Assembly: GCA_033675265.1 (NCBI GenBank)
Contig: JAUJYZ010000686.1
Coordinates: 62,001-126,000 of the forward strand
Length of the DNA stretch: 64,000 bases
From: Actinostola sp. cb2023
Lineage: Eukaryota > Cnidaria > Anthozoa > Actiniaria > Actinostolidae
Reading direction: 5' to 3'
The notes beneath the pieces are model-generated. The model saw only the letters and a list, made by a program, of their open reading frames with translations, did no database searches and was not told the origin of the DNA. Shown in pieces: positions 51,766 to 64,000 of this stretch; positions within the stretch are counted from its first letter, which is position 1; every line of letters begins with the position of its first letter. The position numbers were made by a program, and so were the translations under genes.

Positions 51766-54700
51766 ATGGAGGCTCTGGTTGGACTTCCATTCAACGTTTT
51801 ACAAATCCCGAATCTAAAGCTAAAAAAGCCATCATGGGTGAAACCACCTTCAGCAATGGTTGTTTTTGCTTTTGTCCTTCTTTCTTACTTTTTAGTTTGC
51901 GGAGGTAAGCGTTAGATTATCATGTTTTTGTCTTTGAAAGATTGATGCATGGTCTAAATTTCGGCCTACGTGGCTTTTATTTGATACTCTATAAAAGTCT
52001 ATTGGAAATCTTTATATCAACATTCTCATCGTTTGGGAAACAGAGAATTTCCTTTGGTTTCCAACGTCAATGCAAGCAATGATTTCCCATTATTTTATTG
52101 ATCAATCGTCAGACAATTTGAAAACAAAAACATCAAGTATAAAAGTCTGAACTGGTCTGATGACGTGAATTGTTTTTAAAAATACTTTGGCTCCAATACT
52201 TTCAACAGTACAATATTATTAAATCATAAGTGTATTATTTTAAACTTTGAATTTTGGTTTAGTAGTAAGGGCGTTGTGGACATTTGTGTTTCCAGAAATG
52301 TTTTCTCATTTACTCACATGTTTTGCATTGTTCCCATTCATTTGCTCACCCAAGGAAACCTTTATACAATGTTGCAACATGAATTGCAATATTTTCATTG
52401 CACACACGTTTTCTTTGTTGCGAAGAGTAGAAAGGACTTCTACTTAATTTTTTTTCGTGCAACAGCGAAAATTGTTTGTGCACAGAGTGGCAATATGAGC
52501 AACATTTTCTCTTCAACTTGCAACGCAACAGTGCTGCGAGACAAGTTACATGATTTTGTTGCCCGTATTTCCGAACCTTTAATTGCTTTGGTCTTATGTG
52601 CTGTAGTAAAACAACAACAACAACAATAATTTGATTATATATTTTTTTCTTAATGAAACTCGGGGACATTTTTGATATATTCAGGCTAAATGAAACTATC
52701 TTCATTACATCTAGTGGCATAGGGAGTGGTTTGCCTAATCACCTGAGCCAGAGACTTTTAAAAATACAAAAAGAATAGTAGAAGTCCATAGTTATATTTT
52801 ACAAGAAGCAAACTTACCATTTTTTTCATGAATATTATATCACATATTTTTGGACGTTTGAAAAATATACTTGTTCAAATCAATCCCAAATTGCACTCAA
52901 AAAAACATATGAATACATAGAGGTTATTAGTCAGCTAAGCATCTAATACGGCTGTGTATTTTTACGAGTCATTTGTTTATTATATTTTTTGTCAAAGAAA
53001 CTAGCTATTCTGGTGAAAGAAAAACAACAAATTACAGTGAAAACTTGGAAATCTCTGTACGAGTGCGCGCTAGCCAATGTAGAATTCTCGCATGCTGATT
53101 GATTAATTTTCATCGCACGATTCTGCATGAATGATTGGAAAGCCAGTTTGAAGTAACTACCCAAAATACGGTCCCATATTTCGTGCGTTCTTGTGCATAT
53201 TTCGTGCGTTCTTTGACAAAAAATATAATAACTGTACTTATTACACTGTTGTTGTAGGGATCATCTATGATGTCATTGTTGAACCTCCAAGTGTTGGAAG
53301 TACCACAGATGAACATGGTCACAGTAAACCTGTAAGTCTGTTACACAGGGAGCTCAAAGGTTTTATGTGAGGGTGATGCATAAATACAAGAAAACACAGG
53401 GAGCCCAACCACTCGCTGCTCTAATTTACTTAGTCGGCATATGATTAGGCATATATATACAAGATTTGAGACACAGGGATCCCAATTGTGACATTTCTTT
53501 TGGACGTGACCTTATATGTACAAGAACAAATGCGGGAGCGAATTCAACACATTTCGTTTACGTAATAGCGTTTAAGATTTAAACAAGATAGCGTTTGAAA
53601 CCTCGGAATTATATATAGTTTAAGAGAAAACTACAGAAATATAATCTGATGAAATGGTCACGTGACCTCTTTTCCGAAATATTCTCCTTGCAAAAAGCGA
53701 GAGACAGGTTTTCTAAACGAGGGTTAATAGATGATCATAAACGTGATTATACACAACTATTTGCTTTCACTTTCCTCTTAAACTGGCGACGTCAATATTT
53801 TATATTTTGTTTTCAAAATTCTTTGTCACGTGGACGACCACGTGATACGCTGGGGATTTCATCACTTAAATGAGTGTGATATAAAACTCTCAAGCTGTGC
53901 CAAGTTTTGTATGTTTAGTCAAAATGATTAGACATTACTTTTTTACGTTTTTCTGCTATTAAACTTGTCGCCTTAAGTACCTTGAGGAGCCCAACCATTT
54001 TATGTGAGGGTGATCCATATATACAAGAACCAGGGAGCCCAACCATTTCTTTTGAGGCTGATGTATATGTACCAGAACACAGGGAGCCCAACCATTTCTT
54101 TTGAGGCTGATGAATATGTACAAGAACATGTAGGGAGCCCAACCATTTCTTTTGAGGCTGATGTATATATACAAGAACACAGGGAGCCCAACCATTTTTT
54201 TGTGAGCCAGGGTGATGTTAAAAATAAAAAGACGTGCAAGAACACAGGGAGCCCACCCAATATTCCCAATATATTAACCCATGTGCTCTACCACAGGAAG
54301 CCCGATATATTAACCCATGTACTCTACCACAGGAAGCCCAATATATTAACCCATGTGCTCTACCACAGGAAGCCCAAGATATGCGACCTACTTTACCCAA
54401 CACTGTGACATCAGTTGCAGCATGTACATGTAGCACCCATATTGTGCTCTTGCACACATTTTGCTGTGCCCAATATATTGCATTGCGAGTTGCAAGAACA
54501 ATAGAGTCGTTTTCGTAAGAGTGGGAAACCTACGGCACGGAGTTATGGTCACAGTACGGAATCGAAGATATTCTATTCAACCAATCATAGTGCGCAAAAT
54601 CACTGTTCAACCAATCAGAATGCTTAGACACAGCATGGTCATGGCACAGCACCATCACTAGGCTCGATTTCAGGTTTGGGGGAAATCGACACCCTAATGG

Positions 54701-55544
54701 GCTGAAAACCGAGCCTACATCATCACCGCACGGCACATTACCGTACCGTAACTTTAATAGTACATGTACTTCTCACTCATACGAAAATGACTCCATTGCC
54801 TTATGACACACGTTGTTAATACATGTAGCACATTTTCAATCTTTTAAGGTTGCCTTTATGCCATATCGTGTTAATGGACAGTACATCATGGAAGGCCTGG
54901 CGTCAAGCTTTCTCTTTTCCATGGGTGGGATTGGCTTCATCATCCTAGACAGATCAAATGCTCCTGGAATGCCAAAGCTGAATCGCTTCCTTCTCTTGTT
55001 CATTGGCTTTGTATGTGTTCTAGTGTCATTCTTCACTTGCAGAGTTTTTATGCGAATGAAGTTACCGTAAGTAGCAGCACTTGTCCAGAGTCATTGCTAG
55101 ATTTGTGAGTAGCAGCTCTAACTAAAACAGCGGCTCATTAGGATAAAAAATGGCAAAGGATTGCACTTTAGCATTTATAAGGAACAGCTGATGCAATGTT
55201 TAGGATAGCTGGACAAATGTGCCAGTTAATGTTGCCATTCAACTTCATTCAAGTTTGCCAAAATAAGATGAATACCAAATTTATGAGTGCATTTTGATGC
55301 TCAGATCAGCTGCATACATTGTAGTAGAGACTGCTACTCAAAAACCCAGGGACAACCTTGTTTCAAAGTTTGTAAAAAGTGTAAAAAGCGTGGTTGACTT
55401 GTGGCAAGTCCAATCAGCTGCATACCTTCTTGTAGATCGAATCTGCTACTCAAAATCCCAGGGACAACCTTGTTTTAAATATTGCTTGTTTCTTTATTAA
55501 ATGTGTATTTCTTTTTCATATACAGAGGATACTTGCAAGTCTAA
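51766..55544 (+). CDS. OSTC: Oligosaccharyltransferase complex subunit OSTC
   Basis: Non-catalytic subunit of the ER oligosaccharyltransferase that couples the STT3A complex to the translocon (family knowledge). Exons 51766-51904, 53258-53331, 54849-55066, 55526-55544 (TAA) give 149 residues, the same length as human OSTC. Landmarks: [69 protein letters not shown] and the tail RMKLPGYLQV. Three hydrophobic spans are visible at about residues 30-50, 84-100 and 118-140. Splice phases agree throughout. An AATAAA (55596-55601) follows 52 bp after the stop. A second copy of the terminal acceptor and exon start lies at about 55743-55773 and would give a longer C-terminus. Head-to-head with CDK1, sharing its promoter region. 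Confidence 0.96.
52340..52582. mobile_element. Degenerate MITE family C copy in OSTC intron 1
   Basis: AAGGAAACCTTTATACAATG then TTGCAACATG words at the left; GATTTTGTTGCCCGTATTTC then CGAACCTTTAA at the right. Confidence 0.55.
53980..54260. repeat. 49-bp tandem repeat in OSTC intron 2
   Basis: About five copies of CAGGGAGCCCAACCATTTCT followed by TTTGAGGCTGATGTATAT and ACAAGAACA. Single related pieces also occur at 53345-53420 and 53470. Confidence 0.87.
54260..54385. repeat. 36-bp tandem repeat in OSTC intron 2
   Basis: Three full copies of ATATATTAACCCATGTGCTC then TACCACAGGAAGCCC, joined directly to the 49-bp array, with which it shares the AGGAAGCCC/GGGAGCCC core. Confidence 0.87.
54504..54793 (+). 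mobile_element. MITE family A copy with a nested 66-bp hairpin
   Basis: Ends GAGTCGTTTTCGTAAGAGTG and CACTCATACGAAAATGACTC; CCAATCA boxes 30 bp apart. The nested segment 54657-54722 (TAGGCTCGATTTCAG ... CTGAAAACCGAGCCTA) is itself an inverted repeat. Confidence 0.87.
55290..55485. repeat. Direct duplication of about 110 bp in OSTC last intron
   Basis: ATCAGCTGCATACATTGTAG and ATCAGCTGCATACCTTCTTG each lead to CTGCTACTCAAAA and CCCAGGGACAACCTTGTTT. Confidence 0.85.
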
Positions 55545-55595
55545 CATGAGCAGCATATTACTCTACTTCTGTATCTCAATTTTTTGTAATTTAAA

Positions 55596-55601
55596 AATAA
55601 A
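55596..55601 (+). promoter_or_regulatory. Candidate OSTC poly(A) signal
   Basis: AATAAA 52 bp after the OSTC stop codon. Confidence 0.65.
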
Positions 55602-55621
55602 CAAGAGCCTTTTATGAATAG

Positions 55622-55706
55622 TTTGAAGACATACCGTTTAGTCGAGACTCGAACCCACCACTGACAGCCGGCATCAAACAATAACCACTGAGCCACAGAG
55701 GCAACT
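55622..55706 (-). repeat. tRNA-derived SINE head
   Basis: Minus strand reads GTTGCCTCTGTGGCTCAGTG then GTTA (A box) and later GGTGGGTTCGAGTCTCGAC (B box), next to a poly-T/A run at 55707-55724. Acceptor and T arms do not pair well, so it is not a functional tRNA. Confidence 0.6.
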
Positions 55707-55742
55707 TTTTTTTTTTTTTTTATTTAAGCAATGTGTCATTAG

Positions 55743-55879
55743 CATTTCCAAAACTTTATAGAGGATACTTGCAAGTCATTGTCGGGTTGAAAATCATCAT
55801 AGAAGCTGAGACCGCAAGGATGGATGGGAAATCAGTTCATGACCTGCATTACCTGCAGATATATTCAATGTTCTCATAG
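55743..55879 (+). other. Duplicate OSTC terminal exon (alternative or decaying)
   Basis: TATAGAGGATACTTGCAAGTC repeats the real last exon's acceptor and first codons (GYLQV), then continues in frame to a TAG at 55877-55879, adding about 34 residues (IVGLKIIIEAETARMDG...). The first copy already has stop and AATAAA, so use of this one is uncertain. Confidence 0.55.
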
Positions 55880-56040
55880 TTTCGAAGATATATGAGCTAT
55901 TTACACATGAAACTAAGATCCTACAAGTCTGGATAAAAAGGTCGATCATTTGACGGTGTTATTTGAGAGTTTTAATTTCCCAGAATTCCTTTTGGTCATA
56001 GCTTTCATGATTTTCAATCCGACAACGATTATGCAATTAG

Positions 56041-56180
56041 CTATATATGCTATCGTAGAGGTATGAACAGGTACGACTACTAAAACTATTATAATATATG
56101 CTATCGTAGAGGTATGAACAGGTACGACTACTAAAACTATTATAATATATGCTATCGCAGAGCTACAAACAGGTATGACT
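56041..56180. repeat. 57-bp tandem repeat
   Basis: TATATGCTATCGTAGAGGTA then TGAACAGGTACGACTACTAA occurs three times, the last diverged. Confidence 0.85.
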
Positions 56181-56596
56181 ACCAGCCAAATGAATTTGAA
56201 TAAACTAATTTGAATTTGAATAGTTAACATTCCCCGGCCTGAGGGCAGTCGCGTACACAACAATACTACTTTATTACCGGCCGGTACATTACTTTTGAAC
56301 TGTAATTAAACAGTCGCTCAACATGGTTCCCATAAACCATTCATACCCCTACTTAATTTAGAGTTATCTCTTCATATTTTGTTACTGTGCTTTTCTGACC
56401 TTTTGTGGAGTGTAGACACTATACCCTTGAAACAGTCCCACAGTTATTATGGTTTAATAGCATCAAAATATGAACTAAATATAAAGTGTGTGTATTTCTA
56501 GCATATTTAATATTCATTGCAATGTGAAAAATCCCAAAAGGTTTGATGTTACATTCTGGTTGAATGATACATGTACAAATGTAGCTGCTATTTGTT

Positions 56597-56670
56597 ATCT
56601 AATAATAATAATTATTATTATTATTGCTTGTATAGCGCCTATACAGGACTGTTCTAAGTGCTGTCATACA
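56597..56670 (-). repeat. SINE/LINE-type 3' tail
   Basis: (ATT)n followed by GCTTGTATAGCGCCTATACA, reverse-oriented tail of the class seen at 33199 and 24283. Confidence 0.55.
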
Positions 56671-57002
56671 AAGCAAAATGGCAGCAATTTGACTGAAATA
56701 ATTTGGTTTTCAACCTGGAATTTAGTTTAGAAATAAACTGAGCATTCAAGCTACATGTACACGTTGATCTTCAGGGTTACAATGTGTGTAGTAGGTACCA
56801 TTAGAACTTTAAAAAATTGTTTTTGTTTCCTGAGTTTAGTATATGTACCTACTCTAGTACTCTACAAATATGTATAAAGATCAGTATGAACTTAACTTTT
56901 GTGAGCAGCTTTAAATACCCATAGAACGGAGCACTGATGGAGGGAGGTGGCACACCATGTTCACCCCCCGGAAGAACACTTCCATGTGAAGGGGCACCTT
57001 TA

Positions 57003-57345
57003 CTTTAACCGTTATACACCTATTCTAAAAATTGTTGTCTGGGCCGAACGCAACAAGCAAGAAGCTGACGACCGCAAAGGGCATTGGGACTTTCTCCTTA
57101 TTCTTTTTATCCATCTGTGGACATTTTTACAACATGCATTTTCAAATGGCGGAATAGTTCCAAATGATTGCTATTCAATTGCTTCTCAAATACCACTGAT
57201 AAATAAATAAATTAGGAGATTCCCAAAGTCCTTTGCGGTCATCAGCTTCTTGCTTGTTGCTTTCTGCCCGGACAACGATATTTGGAATGGGTGTATAAGC
57301 AGTTTCAATACTGAAGCAGTGTGATAAAGTTGCAGCTTTTGTGTT
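57003..57345. mobile_element. Foldback element with mirrored open frames
   Basis: CTTATACACCCATTCC / AACAAGCAAGAAGCTGA-type words occur in both orientations at 57003-57100 and 57225-57345. Short frames on both strands read the same peptide (NKQEADDRKG), because the arms are inverted copies. Confidence 0.8.
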
Positions 57346-58157
57346 CCAGTATCCAAACACAGTACACTTTCAATTGTTAAAACTTAACTAGAATGTGGGA
57401 AATCCATAATTAATGCATAATTTTTACAAGAATTTGAAAGGGTGTGAAGAGGCCCAATTCTCAAACTCATTAATTATTCATGAGGTAACCAGCCAATCCG
57501 GTGCATCAAATCTGGTCACTTGATGGACCTGGAAACCCCGGAAAGTCCGCTCAAGAGTACTTTGAAATGCATTTCAAAGTTCCAACACATGTGGGATATT
57601 ATTTATATACGATGTACTCGACTCTGCGCATGAGCAGAGAATATGCACCCTGGAATTCTTGCTTTTCCGGGCTAAAATCTTGCAACTCTTTATTTATTGC
57701 CTTTAGGCCATTGCATGTAATAATTAATGAGTATGAGAAGTTCCAAAACCTCGAATTTGGACTAGTCCTCATTCTCAGCTTTGAAACATTACTTCAAAGT
57801 CTGAAAATTATGTTAGTTGGTTAAGGTAGCATTTTGTTATTTCTTTGCGTGTAACCCCAAGATGATACCTCAATGGCTAAAGCTATTGGGCTTGACTATC
57901 ACTGGCCTGCTGAACAGGCGTTCTTAGTGGTGACTGGGAAAGCTGAGGGCCGGGAAGGATTCAGGGGGTGGAGAAAATCCACAACCACCAAACCAGGAAC
58001 GTCTGCAATGCAGATGTAAACGGACACCTACACTTTGTCGCAAGGGCGTCGGCTTACTGGAGGTTCCACTGCAGTTAGATATCTGTTTAGCAGTAGAACT
58101 ATAGAACTAGATGACCACTTGAATTAGAGATACAAAATTCATGTCCTTATATTTCAG

Positions 58158-58365
58158 TCGAGTCGTTTTCGTGCGAGTGGGACTGAAGTACATGTAGTTG
58201 TGGTATGGTACGGTACGGTGTGCGCCATGCAGTGACCATGCTGTGTCCAAGGATTCTGATTGGTTGATCAATGATTTTGCACACTTTGGTTAGTTGAATA
58301 GATGTCTTAGATTCCATACCTTGGCATTAGCTCAGAGCTGTAGGTTCCCCACTCATACGAAGTAC
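58158..58365 (-). mobile_element. MITE family A copy, reverse orientation
   Basis: GAGTCGTTTTCGTGCGAGTG ... CCCCACTCATACGAAG, with GATTGGTTGATCAATGATTT inside; one of the two CCAAT boxes has decayed (TTAGTTG). Confidence 0.82.
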
Positions 58366-58800
58366 AATGTGATCCTACTTCTGCAACATTGTGTACATTA
58401 TTACTGACACTACTGCTGCAGTGTGTCCACCCCTGCAGTTGTTATGGCCAAGGTTATTGAAGTACAATGTGATCCTACTTCTGCAACATTGTGTACATTA
58501 TTACTGGTGCTACTGCCACAGTGTGTCCACCCATGCAGTTGTTATGGCCAAGGTTATTAAAGTACAATGTGATCCTACTTCTGCAACATTGTGCACAACA
58601 CATTGCAGAGGTAGACACCCTGAAATCATGCTTGCTGCTGGCAATGTCGTGCGCAATGTAATTGCACTGTGCCTTTATTCAGCACAGTTATTACAGAAGT
58701 AGACACTCCAAAATCATGCTTGCTGCTGACAATGTCGTGCGCAATGTTGTGCACAATGCCGGCGCACCATGTGTCAATCTGTACCTTCATTCAGCACACA
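58365..58800. repeat. MITE family C derivative with internal duplication
   Basis: GAAGTACAATGTGATCCTAC then TTCTGCAACATTGTG occurs three times (about 58365, 58458, 58559), and GCTTGCTGCTGACAATGTCG-type words twice. Confidence 0.75.
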
Positions 58801-59038
58801 GTTATTACAAGTTCATTGAAAATTTTCACTGTAATGAAGTTTTATTGGACAGATGACAACTCAATAGATTAACAATACAAATTGGATAATCTGGTAATAT
58901 AATAAGAGCAGACAAGTGATAACAATGTGTACTCACTTTATTGTCCATGGTCTTTTAAGTACACAAGAGGTATATATTTAATACATTTGAAATGTGCACT
59001 GGCTGAGAACCAAATGCAAGAACAGCTTGTAGAATAAT

Positions 59039-59173
59039 CGAAGGGCTCCCTGCAAGAACGGAATAAGTGATCTCTGATCAAAATCTAAATTCTCCTCGAG
59101 ACTCTTTGAATTTCAAAGGAGAATTTTGGTTTTGATCACAAGTCACTCTGTTCTTGCAGGGACCCCTTCAATT
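59039..59173. mobile_element. Complete copy of the hairpin repeat
   Basis: CGAAGGGCTCCCTGCAAGAA and TTCTTGCAGGGACCCCTTCA enclose GATCAAAATCTAAATTCTCC and GGAGAATTTTGGTTTTGATC. Same structure as 23884-24008. Confidence 0.88.
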
Positions 59174-59231
59174 CATGGCAGATCAACCATGTATTTGGTG
59201 ATTGGTCCAGAGGTTTTTTTTTAACCCCGTA

Positions 59232-59445
59232 AAGGCTGATTTAGATGGCACAACTTTTGCCTACAACTTGCTTGCGCATGCTCCATCCATACATACAACA
59301 CAAATTGCTTCGTGTAAATCAGCCTACAACTTATCCATACATACAACACAATTTGCTTCGTGTAAATCAGCCTACAACTTGCTCACAACTGTTGTGTTGC
59401 ATGCGGCAGTTGTAGGCAAAAGTTGCGGCATCTAAATCGGCCTTA
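59232..59445. mobile_element. MITE family B, copy 2, with internal tandem duplication
   Basis: AAGGCTGATTTAGATGGCAC and CATCTAAATCGGCCTTA ends. CATACATACAACACAAATTG then CTTCGTGTAAATCAGCC is present twice, unlike copy 1 at 17414-17586. Confidence 0.85.
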
Positions 59446-60225
59446 AATGAGCCCATGATGTCTTGCTCGAACAAAGTATTCTTCTACGAAAATTGAAATT
59501 CAAAAGGGATTTCAGATCAGGAAGAAATCTGAACCATTTGGTGTCGGATTCAACGATCCTTGTCCCGAAAACAATACTGTGTTCTTTTTAAAAGTCTACA
59601 TTGCTTTAGCACACAAAATCAAAATATTGGCGCAAGGCATCATAGGCTGTTTGAGTAAGGCAATTGGTTTGGTATTCAACCATCTGACCGAGACCAACAC
59701 AGACTCATTAAGCAGGCCGTTCACTAACTTAACGGACTGAATAATGAGCACTTCAAAAGTATTTAACTACAATTCTATCACACTTTTGTGATCACAAATC
59801 TGATAATTCTGTTTAAGTAGCCATTGTTGCATTTCGTTTTTGAGCACTTTTTAATACATGTTATATAAATCTCACTAGATACTTTTTACAGTCGAATTTC
59901 ACAGTACAGTGGAATAGTATAATGAAAATAGAAAACAACTTAAAAAGGTTTGAACTAAGCTACAACTTGATCAAAAGTGTTTCAATATTTGGTAGCAGGT
60001 AGATACATACTGTCTTGGTACCTGGAATAATACAATGCACCTACAATGAAAATACACACATACGCATACACACACTTATACATTAAAGCAATACAATACA
60101 AACATAGCATTACAGACACACACAAAAAACATCCACAGTAAAGCTGACCAAGTTTCAAGACTCATTGCCACATTGATCAAGTCACAATACATTGATTAAA
60201 CTGTATCCAACATCAAATGCCAATG

Positions 60226-62019
<1,794 letters not shown>

Positions 62020-62493
62020 TCACTGTAGATGAAGATGATAGATATAATTTTTAATTTTATTTTTTTATTTAATGAGGATGTAACAGATAAAGCTATGCTT
62101 TTTTCCAATCTGGTCCTCCTGAAATGAAACTGAAACTTTATTTACTTTAGATACTTTATTGGTTATACACGGCAGCCAGAGGCTGAATTGTGTATATCTT
62201 TATTAAATTATAACTATAATACACTGCACTGCACAGGCATTGGGGACTTCGGTATGCATCGTATATACGGCACAGGTAAAGAATGGAAATCAAAGAACCA
62301 AAGTGAATCAACTTACTCCCAGAAATACACAATTGCAGAGGTTGTTGTGTGGGCATTTTACACAAAGACGCATTTGAAAACCAAAAGGTACCAATTCTTC
62401 TAATCAAATCTTGAGGAGTAGCTTTATAGTACAGACGACGAAACTATACTGTGTGTCATTTGGAGATGGACTTTAAGTATCTTTCTTCTCTAG

Positions 62494-62875
62494 TATTAGG
62501 GACTTTAAGCATCGAGGATGGGGACGTGAGGACGACGGCAGAGAAACAATAGCGCTAATTACAAAATTCAATAACTTCTTGTTGGAATGTATGAAATCAG
62601 CTCGATTTGGTCTTAACTTCAGGCGTTCTGTGTTAAACTACAACGTAAAATGCCTATGTTTGACGTTGTAAAGAGAATGAGAACGTCAGTTCGAGATATA
62701 GTTGTTTTCAGTCAACCGGACCACAAAAAGACAATATCATTCATCAAAAAGGGCGCAAATTTAGTGAAAAACACGGAAAAAGAAACAAATGCGAAAACAA
62801 TAGACAACAAAACACTTTATTCGAACTTCGTAATCCTCACGTCCCTGTCCTCGATGCTTAAAGTCCCTATTATTA
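62494..62875. mobile_element. Inverted-repeat MITE
   Basis: TATTAGGGACTTTAAGCATC pairs with GATGCTTAAAGTCCCTATTA, and GAGGATGGGGACGTGAGGAC with CTCACGTCCCTGTCCTC. 382 bp; the frame at 62650-62925 lies inside it. Confidence 0.87.
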
Positions 62876-63008
62876 GTATAAGTGATGACTTCTTGAGCTA
62901 TCAGTCACTGTACTACTTTGAATAACTCAAATATCAAAAACATCATTGCCTTGTACTTCATGACATCAAGCAGCTCCAAAAGATACACAGTTCTCAGTCT
63001 TATATTCT

Positions 63009-63298
63009 GGCCCCAGTTGCACGAAAGGTGGTTAGCGCTATCCACCGGATAAGTCTTATCCAATGGATAATAATGGAGGATATTGTCGGTAACGTCGGTA
63101 GGGAACTCGGTCGGGTCCCGAATACTATCCGAAAATTGGACTACTTACATTACGGACACACAGACGATGACATAGTATCTACGACTTCCACAGGAAGCCC
63201 GTAGATACAAAAAGGATGCAGTTATTCAATACATTTTATCCGTTGGATAGGACTTATCCAGTGGATAGCGCTAACCACCTTACATGCAACAAGGGCCA
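63009..63298. mobile_element. Inverted-repeat MITE (GGTGGTTAGCGCTATCCACC ends)
   Basis: GGTGGTTAGCGCTATCCACC then GGATAAGTC pairs with GGACTTATCC then AGTGGATAGCGCTAACCACC. The outermost GGCCCCAGTTGCACG and ATGCAACAAGGGCC also pair. 290 bp. Confidence 0.86.
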
Positions 63299-64000
63299 AG
63301 GTGTTCAGAATGATCTGTTTTTCCATAGTTAAAAAAAAAACACATTACAACAACTCAGAGAGACATTTTAGTATTATGGACGCTCTACCTTCAAATACAA
63401 ATGCATCTTTGTGTGAAAATACATGACTAAAGTATACCTGTCTGACAACATACATGTAAGACTTTGTTTCTTCATATGATTACTAAGCATTGCTAATCAG
63501 ACTGTAGTTGGCTTGAAATATGATCTAAATAATTAAACTTTGCTTTTCAAAGGCAAAGCTGAACTTCTACAATTGTATGCCAAGTTTAACAGTCTTGGTA
63601 TGCTTCTTACTGTAGTGTATGGGCTTGACGGGTAGTGTTGATTTCATTCTCTTACGTTATTTTTTGTTATGCGTGTTGTTATGCATTTTCGAACTGCTTC
63701 GTTGCATATGATGATCGCCCAGTTTGGGCAAAACTAGGATACTTATAGACATCTACCATCCATCAGCCTTGAAAAACCGATTAAAACGAGGAAAAAACTT
63801 GAAATTCACGCTTCAAATCCACTTCGAATTGCGAAATTGGCATCAATAGGTATAACATAGTCTTGGATACACCACATTGCACATTGGTTTCAATTTACAA
63901 CAAAATTAGTATTTCAATGTCAAACTGGAAACGCACTCTAGTTTAAATCAAATCCAGTAAGAGCTACAGAATCGGATGAAACATCAAAAGGATTCCTGAT

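Larger units (their letters stand above)
55545..60225. other. Region between OSTC and UBE2D (both 3' ends)
   Basis: No coding gene recognised. It contains a 57-bp triplicate at 56041-56180, a SINE-like tail at 56597, a foldback at 57003-57345, family A and C elements at 58158-58800, a hairpin repeat at 59039 and family B copy 2 at 59232. TTTATT at about 58936-58941 could be a distal minus-strand poly(A) signal of UBE2D. Confidence 0.65.

Noticed and set aside
54004..54518. 134- and 94-codon frames in the OSTC intron
   Set aside because: They translate the 49-bp and 36-bp tandem repeats.
55622..55706. tRNA gene on the minus strand
   Set aside because: A and B boxes are present but acceptor and T stems do not pair and a poly-A/T tract adjoins, so a SINE fragment is more likely.

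Overview
This is nuclear DNA of a metazoan, not of a prokaryote. Genes are split by GT-AG introns, intergenic and intronic DNA is AT-rich, and almost every kilobase of non-coding sequence holds miniature inverted-repeat elements, tandem arrays or microsatellites. A Ngaro/DIRS-like retroelement, a Crypton-type recombinase relic and the style of the small inverted-repeat elements suggest a marine invertebrate, perhaps an early-branching one such as a cnidarian or sponge. That taxonomic guess is an inference; no marker in the window settles it.

Layout. 1-15,770: the middle and 3' part of a ZMIZ1/ZMIZ2-like SUMO-ligase coactivator gene (+), whose 5' exons lie left of the window. 15,771-22,638: intergenic, mostly foldback elements and a CTG/CAG repeat block. 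22,639-23,262: an intronless gene for an unrecognised four-helix membrane protein (+). 25,119-43,201: a complete-span mitochondrial glutamate dehydrogenase gene (+), with an inserted Ngaro/DIRS-like element and a Crypton-like relic in its introns. 43,202-47,607: intergenic, mostly small inverted-repeat elements. 47,608-50,632: CDK1 (-), six coding exons. 51,220-51,765: divergent promoter shared by CDK1 and OSTC. 51,766-55,544: OSTC, an oligosaccharyltransferase subunit (+). 55,545-60,225: intergenic or UBE2D 3' UTR. 60,226-61,971: the last two coding exons of a UBE2D ubiquitin-conjugating enzyme (-), with its 5' exons right of the window. The host genes are unrelated housekeeping or regulatory genes; only CDK1 and OSTC share a control region.

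Main unusual points. (1) Three different genes (ZMIZ, GDH, OSTC) carry tandemly duplicated copies of an intron 3' end with its splice acceptor: 12 copies of a 66-bp unit, 4 copies of a 62-65-bp unit, and 2 terminal acceptors. (2) Coding damage is local: three consecutive GDH exons between 37.6 and 39.5 kb each lack one or more bases, and one ZMIZ exon lacks one base, while all other exons are clean. This looks more like consensus error beside repeats than a dead gene, but reads are needed to tell. (3) A high-copy inverted-repeat element carries two CCAAT boxes spaced 30 bp apart, so it could spread NF-Y sites. (4) A foldback element sits inside the CDK1/OSTC divergent promoter. (5) The CDK1 cyclin-binding helix reads PSTAVRE instead of PSTAIRE. 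I saw no CRISPR array, operon, rRNA or convincing functional tRNA.
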